A DNA stretch of 64,000 bases from Chitinophagaceae bacterium (GTDB taxonomy: Bacteria; Bacteroidota; Bacteroidia; Chitinophagales; Chitinophagaceae). Location: positions 1 through 64,000 of the forward strand of contig JAIXOJ010000029.1 of assembly GCA_027486835.1 (NCBI GenBank), read 5' to 3'. Every line of letters begins with the position of its first letter. The stretch's first letter is position 1. The notes under the pieces were generated by a model. It worked only from the letters and a program-made list of their open reading frames with translations. It was not told the DNA's origin and did no database searches. Positions 7,880-17,268 of the stretch are shown here, piece by piece. Both the position numbers and the translations under genes were made by a program.

Positions 7880-10186
7880 TTATCTTTTAATTTCTAACTG
7901 CTTATGCTCACCGGGCAAAAGGTGGATAGATTGTGCGCCATACAGCGCATTTTCTCCCAACACTTGTTGTTGTTTAGTGGCACTTTCTGCCAAGATGGTA
8001 ACAGTTGCTTCTACTGGTGTTGGGTTGGTAATCTCGATGGTCAGGCTTTTTTTAGTTGCTTTAACTAAAGTTGCTTTCACATTGTCAAAAGCAGTTACTG
8101 TTGCTTTATCGGTTTCCACATAAATGCCTGGTACTTCAATGGTTGTAAGCATTAACGATGTTTCTGCCCAAGTGGACAAGGGTAATACATAACCTATGCT
8201 TTCCACGCCTTCCCAGTCGCTCATATTTACCCGTTCGCTCACATATCCTACTGGTGTAGTGCCGAGTGGTTTTTGGGGGTGACCGATGTATTGGGTAATA
8301 TTATGGGCTATATCCTGCAATAATTCCAGATAAAATTGATTGCCGGTATAGCGATATAGCTTGAGTAACCCCACACCAGAAGCGGTGCAAAGACCAGGAG
8401 CAGTATGTTTGTTTTGTGTATTCGCATACACAGATCCGTTTGTTTTTACATTAGCTTTTCCATAGGCAGAGGTGTCGGAAAAATGGTAATTATAACTGAC
8501 CACCCAGGTTGACAACTGTTTGGCCGCGGCTTCGGCAATTGGCAACCATTTTTTATTTCCCGTTATCTCGTAAAGTGTAACATAGCTTTCTAATAAACCG
8601 AGTGCAGATTCAGAATCGAAATTTTGCACAGCGTCTCCTGGACCTCCGCAACTAATGCCCTTCAAGATAAAATTTTGGTAATAGTAATCTGCAATGGCTT
8701 CGGCAGTAGATAAATATTGTGGCTGCTGGTAGTATTGTGAAGCTAAGGCCAAACCAGCGGGTACAATACCCCCACTACTGGATCCTCCTACCATTATTTC
8801 CCCAGTAAGACTATTCACAAATTGTCCTAATTGATGGTTGGTATTCCACAGATGTACAAAGGCATCCAATACCCTTTTGTTGCCTGATTTCCAGCTTTCT
8901 TTAACGGGTAAGTGCATTTTATCCATCAACATAAATTGCTTTAAAATGTACCAAACCGCATCACCACTTTTCCTTACTAAATGCCAGTTTTTTGTGTGCG
9001 GTTTTCTTATGTCGCCTCCTAGCCACTCGTTGCCATTCCTGCCCGCATCCCAATAAAAACCAGATGGTGCAATGCCATTAGGGAACAACCAATCAAAATT
9101 TTGGATTACCCTTTGCTTAGTTGCTTCACTTCCTGAAAATAGTAACGGGTAAGTAGTAATCATGCCACCCGTCCAACCGATTTGCCAATCTTGCAAAAAG
9201 TTTTCCCTAAAACCAATGGCATAGTAGCCAAAAGCAGGTACAAAATTCTTTTCGTTGTATTTTTTCTCCAACAGATTCATGCAGGCTGCATACGGTAATA
9301 CATCAGCATGGAGCTTGGTACCTGAATAATCTTTTCTAATTGTGGCATATTTATCAAAAATGCTTTGATTCTGGGGCGCATCAAAACCATATAGCCTGAA
9401 TTTGATGGTAGCTTCATCTCCTGCTTGCATGTCTTTGGGTATATCCCAACTAGGATAATGTGCATCACAAATCTTATACACAAATTGCTCCCTCACTATT
9501 GGTGAGGTAATGGATACAACCGCCTTTTTGCGATCTCTAGTTTCTGCTATGTCCATACCATAATCACCCCATTGATTGCCTTGCTCTGTTAGTAGCCACA
9601 TCCCTTTCTTTGAATCATCTGCAATAAATCCTATGGAGGGTACCGACATACTACCACTTCGTTCTTGTATGCGCGAAAAAGCACCATTGCCATTGAGTTT
9701 TGGTACGTCTGTTAGAATAATAGGTTTATCAATGCCTATATCCTGTACTTCATACAACTTGGGCGAATACCGCAATCGCCTCCATTCATACCGATTGCCA
9801 TTGTACACAGCGGCTGGCATCAAAACATAATTCTTTTCGCTCCAGTTGTCCCAATCCATATCAACAGATACGCTTGCAGCAGCCAATTTGCCTGTTATAC
9901 ATTTAAAATGAACGACTACTTCTATGGCATCTGATTTATCTGCCACCATCGAAGCAGTGGTATTGATTTCCCAAGTAGATTGTTGGAATTGTTGGGTTTG
10001 TTTACCCAATCCAATGGCAAACTTTTGTTGGTTTGTCAATAGGTTATATTGTTCCTTGTTGTACTGATTGATTCTAGCAGAGAGCATCCCTTTGTGCTGA
10101 TTCATCCAATCAACTAAGTTCAAAGCGTTTTGGGCTTGGGCGTAATAACTGCAAAACAGAACAGATAGTAATAGTATTTTTTTCAT
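7880..10186 (-). CDS. Secreted protein, putative (alpha/alpha)6-barrel glycoside hydrolase
   Basis: A 768-residue protein with a signal peptide (MKKILLLSVLFCSYYAQAQ). The N-terminal part (to about 270) looks like a beta-sandwich; residues about 290-680 have the helical, aromatic-rich pattern of (alpha/alpha)6 toroid enzymes: WQIGWTGGMITTYPLL, FYWDAGRNGNEWLGG, GDAVWYILKQFMLMDK, FDSESALGLLESYVTLYEIT and HTAPGLCTASGVGLLKLYR. The C-terminal part (about 690-768) is beta-rich. I cannot assign a GH family; D/E residues in WDAGRNGNEW and NFDSESAL are candidates for catalysis. It is followed on the same strand side by the esterase gene upstream, suggesting a polysaccharide-degrading set together with the GH53 enzyme. 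Substrate unknown. Confidence 0.7.
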   Translation of the reverse strand: MKKILLLSVLFCSYYAQAQNALNLVDWMNQHKGMLSARINQYNKEQYNLLTNQQKFAIGLGKQTQQFQQSTWEINTTASMVADKSDAIEVVVHFKCITGKLAAASVSVDMDWDNWSEKNYVLMPAAVYNGNRYEWRRLRYSPKLYEVQDIGIDKPIILTDVPKLNGNGAFSRIQERSGSMSVPSIGFIADDSKKGMWLLTEQGNQWGDYGMDIAETRDRKKAVVSITSPIVREQFVYKICDAHYPSWDIPKDMQAGDEATIKFRLYGFDAPQNQSIFDKYATIRKDYSGTKLHADVLPYAACMNLLEKKYNEKNFVPAFGYYAIGFRENFLQDWQIGWTGGMITTYPLLFSGSEATKQRVIQNFDWLFPNGIAPSGFYWDAGRNGNEWLGGDIRKPHTKNWHLVRKSGDAVWYILKQFMLMDKMHLPVKESWKSGNKRVLDAFVHLWNTNHQLGQFVNSLTGEIMVGGSSSGGIVPAGLALASQYYQQPQYLSTAEAIADYYYQNFILKGISCGGPGDAVQNFDSESALGLLESYVTLYEITGNKKWLPIAEAAAKQLSTWVVSYNYHFSDTSAYGKANVKTNGSVYANTQNKHTAPGLCTASGVGLLKLYRYTGNQFYLELLQDIAHNITQYIGHPQKPLGTTPVGYVSERVNMSDWEGVESIGYVLPLSTWAETSLMLTTIEVPGIYVETDKATVTAFDNVKATLVKATKKSLTIEITNPTPVEATVTILAESATKQQQVLGENALYGAQSIHLLPGEHKQLEIKR

Positions 10187-10303
10187 ACACTTTTATTCAA
10201 GAGGTTAGCAAGGTTTGTTAAATGTTGTAAATGGAATAGGGGAAGCGCAAAAGTTGAGTTCCTCACAAGCTTAAAATCACTTAATTGTTTAAGAATACAA
10301 TAA

Positions 10304-11311
10304 TTATTTTCTTGGAGGCCAAGCTGGAGCAGCAGAAACCCTCAGCAATGGAGAGCCGTTTAGATAACCCAACTTGGTTAGGAAAATATCCGCATCGGTA
10401 ATGGCTTGTACCACGACATGTTCGGGTGCTTTGTACTTTGGTATAGCAAATGCATGACCTAAATCGGGGAGTAAGATTAATTCGCAGGTGTTACCTGCTT
10501 TTTTCATTGCATCGTAAAACCTTTGCGACTGTTGCCAAGGGATGACTTTATCGGCAGTACCGTGGATGAGCAAGCAGGGTGGTTGGTTGGCCTTCACGTG
10601 GTTGATGGGTGAAATTTGCTTGGCTAAATTCCAATCTTCCGCAGCAATAGACGCGGAATCGAGTCTTTTGACATCCGCAATTTTATCTTTTAAAATGTTT
10701 TTCATTAATGGATACAAGGTCATGTCAATGCACGGATTGTAGAGAATCATAGCATTTGGGATGGCACTGATGCCAAGATTATCTTTAGGATCATCATACC
10801 CTTCGATTGTACCTAAACATGCCGCCAAGTGGCCACCAGCAGACTCGCCCAATACAATTAGCTTGTTAGGGTCTATACTAAATAATTGTGCATTCTCACG
10901 GATGAATCTAATAGCGGATTTACAATCTGCCATACAATCTTTTACACCAGCAGCATGAAATTTAACCAATCGATATTCGATACTAAATCCTACCGCATTT
11001 CTGTAGCTGAAATATTGGGCATTGGGAAACAAGGTTCTGGCATCCCCTCCCGTCCATCCTCCCCCATGAATCCATACGATGGCGGGGTATTTCTTCCCTT
11101 TTTCAGCATGAATGGGTTTGCTGTAATAAATTTTTAAAGCAGTGTCTTTGGTTTGTTTATACACCACTTCTTCTAGCTTTGGTGGTGACTCCAATAATGA
11201 TTTGAGGGTTATGGTATCGCTGATTGCAGTCGTATTTTTTTGCAAACTTTTATTGGTGGTGCAAGCCAACATCCCAACCAATAATGCGGTAATAAAAATT
11301 GTATGCTTCAT
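10304..11311 (-). CDS. Alpha/beta-hydrolase lipoprotein (HSL/BD-FAE-type carbohydrate esterase-like)
   Basis: A 335-residue hydrolase of the hormone-sensitive-lipase type. The N-terminus is a lipoprotein signal (MKHTIFITALLVGMLACTT, Cys after LVGMLA), so the protein should be tethered to the envelope. HGGGWTGG is the oxyanion motif, GESAGGHLAA the nucleophile elbow, and DKVIPW plus GHAFAIPK supply Asp and His. Similar Bacteroidota enzymes remove acetyl or feruloyl groups from plant polysaccharides. It lies 117 bases upstream of the putative glycosidase on the same strand, so the two may be co-transcribed. The second Met is chosen as start; the first is only one codon earlier. Confidence 0.88.
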   Translation of the reverse strand: MKHTIFITALLVGMLACTTNKSLQKNTTAISDTITLKSLLESPPKLEEVVYKQTKDTALKIYYSKPIHAEKGKKYPAIVWIHGGGWTGGDARTLFPNAQYFSYRNAVGFSIEYRLVKFHAAGVKDCMADCKSAIRFIRENAQLFSIDPNKLIVLGESAGGHLAACLGTIEGYDDPKDNLGISAIPNAMILYNPCIDMTLYPLMKNILKDKIADVKRLDSASIAAEDWNLAKQISPINHVKANQPPCLLIHGTADKVIPWQQSQRFYDAMKKAGNTCELILLPDLGHAFAIPKYKAPEHVVVQAITDADIFLTKLGYLNGSPLLRVSAAPAWPPRK

Positions 11312-11469
11312 CATGGCAAAACTTCATTTATCTATTTTTTATCCAAGAAAAGCTTGAACAAAAAACGAGGTCGGTAAAACTAAAGGAAGTATCTAATACG
11401 ATACCGTCATGCGTGCCTTTTATTGGTTTGGGGGTTGAAAATGAATTTGGGAACGAATTGTTGGAAGGC

Positions 11470-12168
11470 TTATTGTTCGCTTTTGGCAGCCAACAATTGG
11501 TGCAGTAAATCCAGTTGGGTTTGTTGCATGATGATGATTTTTTCTTGCTGGTGGATGATGATGTTGTCTATTTTTTCGTGAAGCAGACTAATTTCTAATT
11601 CACTTTTTAGGTTAATGGCGTAGTCATTTTTAGAGCGTTCCCTGTCTTTTTCTTCTTGCCTATTTTGGCTCATCATAATTACTGGGGCTTGCAAAGCGGC
11701 AATACAAGACAAAATGAGGTTGAGCAAAATAAACGGATAAGGGTCAAAGGCATTGGTTGACAATGCAAAAACATTAATTAGTATCCAAATGCTTAAGAAT
11801 CCAAAAAAGGAAAGGATAAACGTCCAGCTTCCGCCAAAACTGGCTACTTTGTCAGCCAATCGCTGACCAAAGCTTAATTCGTCTTGGCCAGACTCCTCCA
11901 ATAATTTATCACTAATGGTTTTGTTGGCATCAAATGAGCGAACGGCTGCTGCATTAGCGTTCAAGGCCATCATATCTGTCGCAATATTTTTACGGATAAA
12001 GCTACTGTATAAGTCATTGTATTCCGACATGGACAGCCATTTTCCTTTTTCAAATTGTGGATAGCTCAGTTGGATAAAAGCTATTAATTCTGGGGAAAAC
12101 GTTTCACTATTTACTTTCTCGGCATCAGGGAAAGCCAAATTAGAGATGCTACTAACAAATGTGCTCAT
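11470..12168 (-). CDS. DUF1003 membrane protein
   Basis: A 232-residue protein. The DUF1003 core lies at about 100-190: QRLADKVASFGGSWTFILSF, WILINVFALSTNAFDPYPFI, then LNLILSCIAALQAPVIMMSQNRQ, with two transmembrane helices and the Asn-rich motif that ends in SQNRQEEKDRERS. The soluble C-terminus is helical and probably coiled coil, ending Q-rich. Function of DUF1003 is unknown. The frame is open upstream to a TTG at 12204, but the ATG at 12168 (MSTFVSSISN) is preferred because it follows an A/T-rich start region typical of the phylum. Confidence 0.85.
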   Translation of the reverse strand: MSTFVSSISNLAFPDAEKVNSETFSPELIAFIQLSYPQFEKGKWLSMSEYNDLYSSFIRKNIATDMMALNANAAAVRSFDANKTISDKLLEESGQDELSFGQRLADKVASFGGSWTFILSFFGFLSIWILINVFALSTNAFDPYPFILLNLILSCIAALQAPVIMMSQNRQEEKDRERSKNDYAINLKSELEISLLHEKIDNIIIHQQEKIIIMQQTQLDLLHQLLAAKSEQ

Positions 12169-12376
12169 TATATTTTGTATAAATTCTGTTGAAGAAAGCT
12201 GCAAGGTAGGTCTTAAAATTTCCGATAATTAAACATGCAGCCCTTATTGGGTTTGTAATAATTCTTAATGGCTTATAGAAAAGAGATTTACAGAGTTTAT
12301 TCTGATAATCTGAAAATTATCGGAATTTCAAGTGAAAGATTAAAGCGTCCGTTTGGATTGAGTAAACCAATACATT

Positions 12377-12391
12377 TGCAACCCTGTTGCA
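12377..12391. promoter_or_regulatory. Perfect palindrome TGCAAC-N3-GTTGCA, candidate operator
   Basis: TGCAACCCTGTTGCA is a perfect 6-bp inverted repeat with a 3-base centre, ending 9 bases before the ATG of the Cys/His-rich protein gene. The size and position fit an operator for a dimeric regulator; for a gene next to a TonB receptor a Fur-family metal sensor is a reasonable guess. I saw no second copy in the window. Confidence 0.5.
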
Positions 12392-12400
12392 TAAACAACC

Positions 12401-12781
12401 TTGAAGAAATGCTATAAAATATCGTGGAGTGCCTTACTGCTGTTGCTGATTTACACTTTCAGCAATGGTCTGTCTGTGCTGTATCACCAACATCATTCAT
12501 CAATTAGGAATTATGAACTAGCGAATCCCTGCGAAAGAGCTGTACATTTTCTTAGTAAAGCAGATAATTGCCAACACAAAGCCCACCTAACAAAAGCAAC
12601 TGAAAAATGCAGCCTATGTGATCAGCAGTGCGCTACACCGCATGTATTACCGCAAGGGTTATCCAATATCTATCCTAATACATTTATATGCTACTATGCA
12701 ACAAGGTTTAGGAACTACACGCCATTTAAGATTACCCATTTATCCAATAAAGGACCACCCAAAACACTTCTTTTAGTTTAA
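12401..12781 (+). CDS. Small secreted Cys/His-rich protein, probably metal-related
   Basis: A 126-residue protein with an N-terminal hydrophobic segment (SWSALLLLLIYTFSNGLSVL) that acts as a signal peptide or anchor. The rest is rich in Cys and His: YHQHHSS, NPCERAVHF, NCQHKAH, EKCSLCDQQC. The C-terminus reads SNKGPPKTLLLV. The plan (hydrophobic start, Cys pairs, late Pro-Pro, TonB receptor gene downstream) is like that of the HYC_CC_PP protein at 61074, although overall similarity is low. It precedes a TonB-dependent receptor gene by 467 bases. A metal-binding periplasmic role is inferred from composition and context only. Confidence 0.7.
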   Translation: MKKCYKISWSALLLLLIYTFSNGLSVLYHQHHSSIRNYELANPCERAVHFLSKADNCQHKAHLTKATEKCSLCDQQCATPHVLPQGLSNIYPNTFICYYATRFRNYTPFKITHLSNKGPPKTLLLV

Positions 12782-12816
12782 GAAGGAAGAAATGGCAATT
12801 GTTGCTCGTTAATGTT

Positions 12817-12907
12817 GGATGCATAAAGTTTTTTCGAAGTTATTAGCTTAACCTCACCCCAACCCCACTCTAAGGGGCGAGCGGCAAAACGAAAAACTTA
12901 TATGCAA
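12817..12907. repeat. MITE-like dispersed repeat, family A, copy 2
   Basis: Left end GGATGCATAAAGTTTTTTCG, core CCTCACCCCAACCCCACTCT, right end CGAAAAACTTATATGCA. The ends form an imperfect terminal inverted repeat. It lies in the 467-base gap between the Cys/His-rich gene and the TonB receptor. The rest of that gap (12908-13248) shows no gene. Confidence 0.75.
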
Positions 12908-13248
12908 CAGTTGAGGTTTTACTATTTATAGTTAACTTTTATTAACGGTAGTGTTAGCAGTTAATTAATATGATTCAACGAGAAATAGTTTTCTAGTATT
13001 AATTGTAGTAAACACTTATTGCATTGTGCTATATCTGTTGTAATGCGCAAAAGTTTAGCGACACTAAACATGCAATACAAATCTTAAACTGAAGTTTTCT
13101 TAGCCCAAAAAAGTCAAAAATTTATCACCTCATTTAAGTTAAATGGAGGTAAAGAGGGTAGCTAGAAACTGCCAATCCCAATTTATTTGGATTCCTTAAG
13201 TGCAGCAGTAGCTTAAGTCAGCCGTTTTTCTCACCAAAAAAATTAAAA

Positions 13249-15663
13249 ATGAAATTAAAACTGATTCAACTAATTATATTTTTAGGCTTATACAGCCAAA
13301 TGGTTTCAGCACAATACTTGGTAAGTGGTACCATAACCGACGCCAAAACAAAGAAAGCAATACCCGGGGCTTCTGTTTATGTAAATGAATTAAAAATGGG
13401 GGCGAATACCAACAAGGATGGTCGCTTCGAACTTCCGCGATTAAAGGCAGGGAGTTTATTATTGGAAATAAGCAGTGGTGGGTTTAAAAAACAATTACAA
13501 AGGGTTATAATCCATCAGGACACCGCACTCCACTTTTCCTTAATGGCCTCCGTATCAGAACTAGAAGAAGTGGTGGTTACGGCAGTGTCCCGATCCACTG
13601 CTTTAAACCTGAGTCCCATTATCATTAAGCCTGTGGATGCTACCACATTGTTACAAAACAGTGCTACCAATTTGATTGATGGACTGAAAAATGTGCCCGG
13701 CGTAAGTCAGATAACTACTGGTGCAGGTATATCTAAACCAACGATTAGAGGATTGGGGTACAATAGGGTAATATCGTTGTACAATGGTATTCGCCAAGAA
13801 GGGCAACAATGGGGGGATGAACACGGAATCGAAATAGACGAATATTCCATAGATCGGGTTGAAATTGTGAAAGGACCGGGAAGTTTAATGTATGGTTCTG
13901 ATGGAATTGCTGGTGTTATTAATTTTCTTACCCCAAAAGCGCCCGCTTTGGGGCAAATTAAAACCCAATTCACTTCCAATTTTCAGACCAATAACCAACT
14001 TATGGGCTACTCACTGAGCAATGCAGGAAATAAAGGGGGTATTCAATGGTTGGGAAGAATGAGTTATAAGTTAGCCGGTAATTATAAGAACAGTAATGAC
14101 GGAAAAGTGTACAACTCCGGCTTGAGAGAACATGACGGCAATCTGTTTATAGGGGTAAATAGAAAATGGGGGTATGCGCATGTTACCGTAAGTTCATTTA
14201 ACACTACTTTGAATATGCCCGAAGGCGACAGGGACAGTTTAGGCAACTTTGTTTATGCAACACCAGATGGTTCTGGTGGAACAAGAGAGGTAACCGCAAA
14301 TAATGCTGATTTACAGGGGTATTTCATTGGTTTCCCACATCAGAAGGTGAGCCATTTTAGGGTGTTAAGCAACCAATATTTTTTGCTTAAAAACGGCACT
14401 TTACACCTAGACCTTGGTTTTCAAAACAACCAACGAAAGGAATTTGGGGATGTGTTACACCCCAATGATATGGCCTTGTTTTTTGACTTAAATACGTACA
14501 ATTACCAGCTTCGCTACAATTTAAAAGAACACAAAGGTTGGGAAACGTCGGTGGGTAGTAGCGGTATGTATCAGACGAATAAAAACAGGGGTCTTGAGTT
14601 CTTGATTCCTGAATATCAATTGCTAGACATGGGTGGTTTTGCCTGTACACAAAAAAGCTTTGGCCAACTAACGCTTGCAGGCGGTATACGAATAGATAAT
14701 CGCCGCATTACTTCCAAAAAATTAATCTTAAATAACCAAGACGAACCTGTTGAGTTGGAAAATGATAGCACTTCTGTCAAGTTTGCTGGATTTACCAAAA
14801 ATTACAGCAGTTATGCTGGAAGTGTGGGTTTGTCCTACCAATTGAACAAACAATCTACCCTCAAATTCAATTTATCGCGAGGGTTTAGGGCACCGAATAT
14901 TGGCGAAATAGCATCGAATGGTAAGCATGAAGGCACGCTTAGATACGAGTATGGAACGGTGAATTTACAACCAGAAACCAGCCACCAAATAGACCTTGCG
15001 TATTTTTTACATTCGGATCACCTCAGCATTGAGGTATCTCCCTTTGTTAATTTCATCCGCAATTATATCTATTCAGAGAAAATGAAAAATGCTACTGGTG
15101 GTGACTCCATACCTGACCCCAACGATCCTACACCTGCTTTTCAATTTACTCAAGGGAATGCCACTTTGCTGGGTGGGGAAATTTATGTGGATTTACACCC
15201 CCACCCTTTGGATTGGTTGCATCTGGAAAATACTTTTTCGTATGTGCAAGCTACCCAGCAACATCAACCCGACAGTACTCGATACCTGCCTTTTATTCCC
15301 GCACCAAAGTATAGAGGGGAACTAAAAGCACAGTTCAACAAAGTGGGCAAACGCCTTTCTAATTGGTATGCGAAAGTGGCCATTGACCATTACTTTGAAC
15401 AGAACCGTTATTTTAAAGCGTATGAAACTGAAACGGCCACTCCTGCCTATACTTTATTAAGTGCTGGAGTAGGTACCAGTATCCAAGCCTTTGGTGTGGA
15501 CAAATTGCTGAGCCTATACATTAGCGCAGATAATTTGACCGACTTGGCCTTTCAAAGTAATTTGAGCCGCCTTAAATACGCCCCACAGAACCCAGCCACT
15601 GGCCGTACAGGCATATTTAATATGGGCAGGAATTTGAGCGTGAAAATGGTGTTGAATTTTTAG
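13249..15663 (+). CDS. TonB-dependent receptor with carboxypeptidase-regulatory-like domain
   Basis: An 804-residue outer-membrane transporter. Signal peptide 1-21 (ending MVSAQ); CarboxypepD_reg-like domain at about 24-105 (SGTITDAKTKKAIPGASVYV); plug domain at about 120-235 (TNLIDGLKNVPGVSQITTG, TIRGLGYNRV, DRVEIVKGPGSLMYGSDGIA, GVINFLTP); then a 22-strand barrel with a TonB-dependent C-terminus (GRNLSVKMVLNF). The sequence GQQWGDEHGIEIDEYSIDRV in the plug is Asp/Glu/His-rich. Size and lack of a SusD partner argue for a metal, siderophore or small-substrate receptor rather than a SusC. The Cys/His-rich gene upstream supports metal uptake. Substrate not determined. Confidence 0.93.
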   Translation: MKLKLIQLIIFLGLYSQMVSAQYLVSGTITDAKTKKAIPGASVYVNELKMGANTNKDGRFELPRLKAGSLLLEISSGGFKKQLQRVIIHQDTALHFSLMASVSELEEVVVTAVSRSTALNLSPIIIKPVDATTLLQNSATNLIDGLKNVPGVSQITTGAGISKPTIRGLGYNRVISLYNGIRQEGQQWGDEHGIEIDEYSIDRVEIVKGPGSLMYGSDGIAGVINFLTPKAPALGQIKTQFTSNFQTNNQLMGYSLSNAGNKGGIQWLGRMSYKLAGNYKNSNDGKVYNSGLREHDGNLFIGVNRKWGYAHVTVSSFNTTLNMPEGDRDSLGNFVYATPDGSGGTREVTANNADLQGYFIGFPHQKVSHFRVLSNQYFLLKNGTLHLDLGFQNNQRKEFGDVLHPNDMALFFDLNTYNYQLRYNLKEHKGWETSVGSSGMYQTNKNRGLEFLIPEYQLLDMGGFACTQKSFGQLTLAGGIRIDNRRITSKKLILNNQDEPVELENDSTSVKFAGFTKNYSSYAGSVGLSYQLNKQSTLKFNLSRGFRAPNIGEIASNGKHEGTLRYEYGTVNLQPETSHQIDLAYFLHSDHLSIEVSPFVNFIRNYIYSEKMKNATGGDSIPDPNDPTPAFQFTQGNATLLGGEIYVDLHPHPLDWLHLENTFSYVQATQQHQPDSTRYLPFIPAPKYRGELKAQFNKVGKRLSNWYAKVAIDHYFEQNRYFKAYETETATPAYTLLSAGVGTSIQAFGVDKLLSLYISADNLTDLAFQSNLSRLKYAPQNPATGRTGIFNMGRNLSVKMVLNF

Positions 15664-15906
15664 GGGGGGATAAATTTGAGGAAGTAAATATTTAGTGGGA
15701 GATGTGGAGCAATCTATCATTCAGTAAAATAAACTTGGGCAACACAAAAGTTATGTGCCTTCTTCGTTCTAACCAAACTAGGGTTACAAATTCTATTTTG
15801 GCTAGAACGAAGCCTTACAGTAAAAATCATACCTCCATGATATTAGTATTTCATCCAACAAAAAATATTTGATTTACTTTACCCCCCTTAAAAAGGGTTA
15901 TACAAA

Positions 15907-17268
15907 ATGATGGATAATAGTTTTTACAAGAAAGCAACTAAATTTTCGGAGATAGACAATGCTGTAAAGCTTGAAATCCCGATTGGGCCTGACCACGAAT
16001 TTTATACGGATTTTTCAGAAGTAAGAGGCGATTTTGAGGAGAAATCGCTGTATAAAGCATTGCATGTAAACCCAACAACCAAGGAATTCGAACCCAATTT
16101 TAATCAAGCCAATAAGACCCTTTTGTTTTTGGCGGGTATGCGGGGTTCGGGCAAAACTTCCGAATTGGCAAAGATTGCTTTTAAGATGTGTAAACCTGAT
16201 GGTTATTTTCCCGTAGTGTGCAATTTGGACGATGGGTTGGATTTGAATAACATGGAGTATATGGATATCTTGATTTTTCAATTGGAATGTCTCTTCCAAA
16301 AACTGGGAGACTGCCATTTGGAATTAGAGGAAACCATTGTATTGAGCATGCATAAATGGTTCACACAAAGGATTGAAGAGGTGAATAAGGCCATCAAGGC
16401 AGATAGTGGTTTTGAACTGTCCATTGATGCAAGCACACCTAGTTTTTGGAGTTTTTTTAAATTGGCTGGCAAATTAAAAGCAAGCCTTACAGGTGGAATA
16501 GAGAATGCCACCAAGGTAAGAACGGTATTCAAAAACAATTTTACCGACTTTGCCCTTCAGTTCAATACGTTCATCGAACAGGTGAACCTCATTTTAAGAA
16601 AAGAGAAAATTGCCAGGGAAATCCTTTTTATCGTGGATGGCTTGGAGAAGACGGGCAGTTTGGAGATACGCAAAAAAATCATCTTTGAAGAAACCAACCG
16701 CATCAGACAAATCAAGGTAAACACCATTTTTACCTTACCAATTGAATTGATGGCGCAGCAACAAAGCCTCCGAACATTTAGTGAGGTCATTTCTTTTCCT
16801 TGCGTAAAAATCAGGGAAAAAGATGGCAGCATTGTGGAGAAAGCCGTGGAACGCTTTGTTGAGTTTACTTATAAACGCATCGATGAGCGGCTGTTTGATA
16901 GTACCGATACGCTTCGCAGGGCCATATTGCTGGGCGGTGGTTCGCCACGGGAATATTTGAGGCTCTTGCATTATGCCTATTTGTACGGAGACGATGATAA
17001 AGGCATCATTGACGCCGCCACGCTCGACAAAGCTATTAAGAAGCTTGCTGCACAGACTGCCCAATACATCACCAAGCCACAGTTGGATACGTTGAAAATA
17101 TTAAAAGAAGCCAACGACAACCACACGCCCATCCCTTTTGGTGTGGATTGGCAAGAATTGTTGGAAAAAATTATTGTGCTGGAATACAACGACGGTAGCT
17201 ATAAACGAGTGAACCCCATTGTGGAGGAATCCGAACTATATAAATATTATGTCGTTGGCGGAAAATAA
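15907..17268 (+). CDS. P-loop NTPase (AAA/STAND-like), first gene of an NTPase-TPR pair
   Basis: A 453-residue cytoplasmic NTPase. Walker A is GMRGSGKTS (residues 77-85); Walker B is ILFIVDGLEKTG (about 238-249), so both hydrolysis motifs are intact. A region at about 335-350 (LLGGGSPREYLRLLHYAY) resembles the sensor-2/GxP motif of Orc/STAND ATPases, and the last 70 residues, ending VNPIVEESELYKYY, look like a winged helix. There is no membrane segment. It overlaps the following TPR gene by 20 bases, so the two are translated together. The pair looks like a STAND protein split in two: signalling ATPase plus TPR sensor. A role in defence or signalling is inference. Confidence 0.8.
   Translation: MMDNSFYKKATKFSEIDNAVKLEIPIGPDHEFYTDFSEVRGDFEEKSLYKALHVNPTTKEFEPNFNQANKTLLFLAGMRGSGKTSELAKIAFKMCKPDGYFPVVCNLDDGLDLNNMEYMDILIFQLECLFQKLGDCHLELEETIVLSMHKWFTQRIEEVNKAIKADSGFELSIDASTPSFWSFFKLAGKLKASLTGGIENATKVRTVFKNNFTDFALQFNTFIEQVNLILRKEKIAREILFIVDGLEKTGSLEIRKKIIFEETNRIRQIKVNTIFTLPIELMAQQQSLRTFSEVISFPCVKIREKDGSIVEKAVERFVEFTYKRIDERLFDSTDTLRRAILLGGGSPREYLRLLHYAYLYGDDDKGIIDAATLDKAIKKLAAQTAQYITKPQLDTLKILKEANDNHTPIPFGVDWQELLEKIIVLEYNDGSYKRVNPIVEESELYKYYVVGGK

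Noticed and set aside
13249-15663. SusC-type glycan importer
   Set aside because: Shorter than usual SusC and no SusD gene follows, so it is called a general TonB-dependent receptor.
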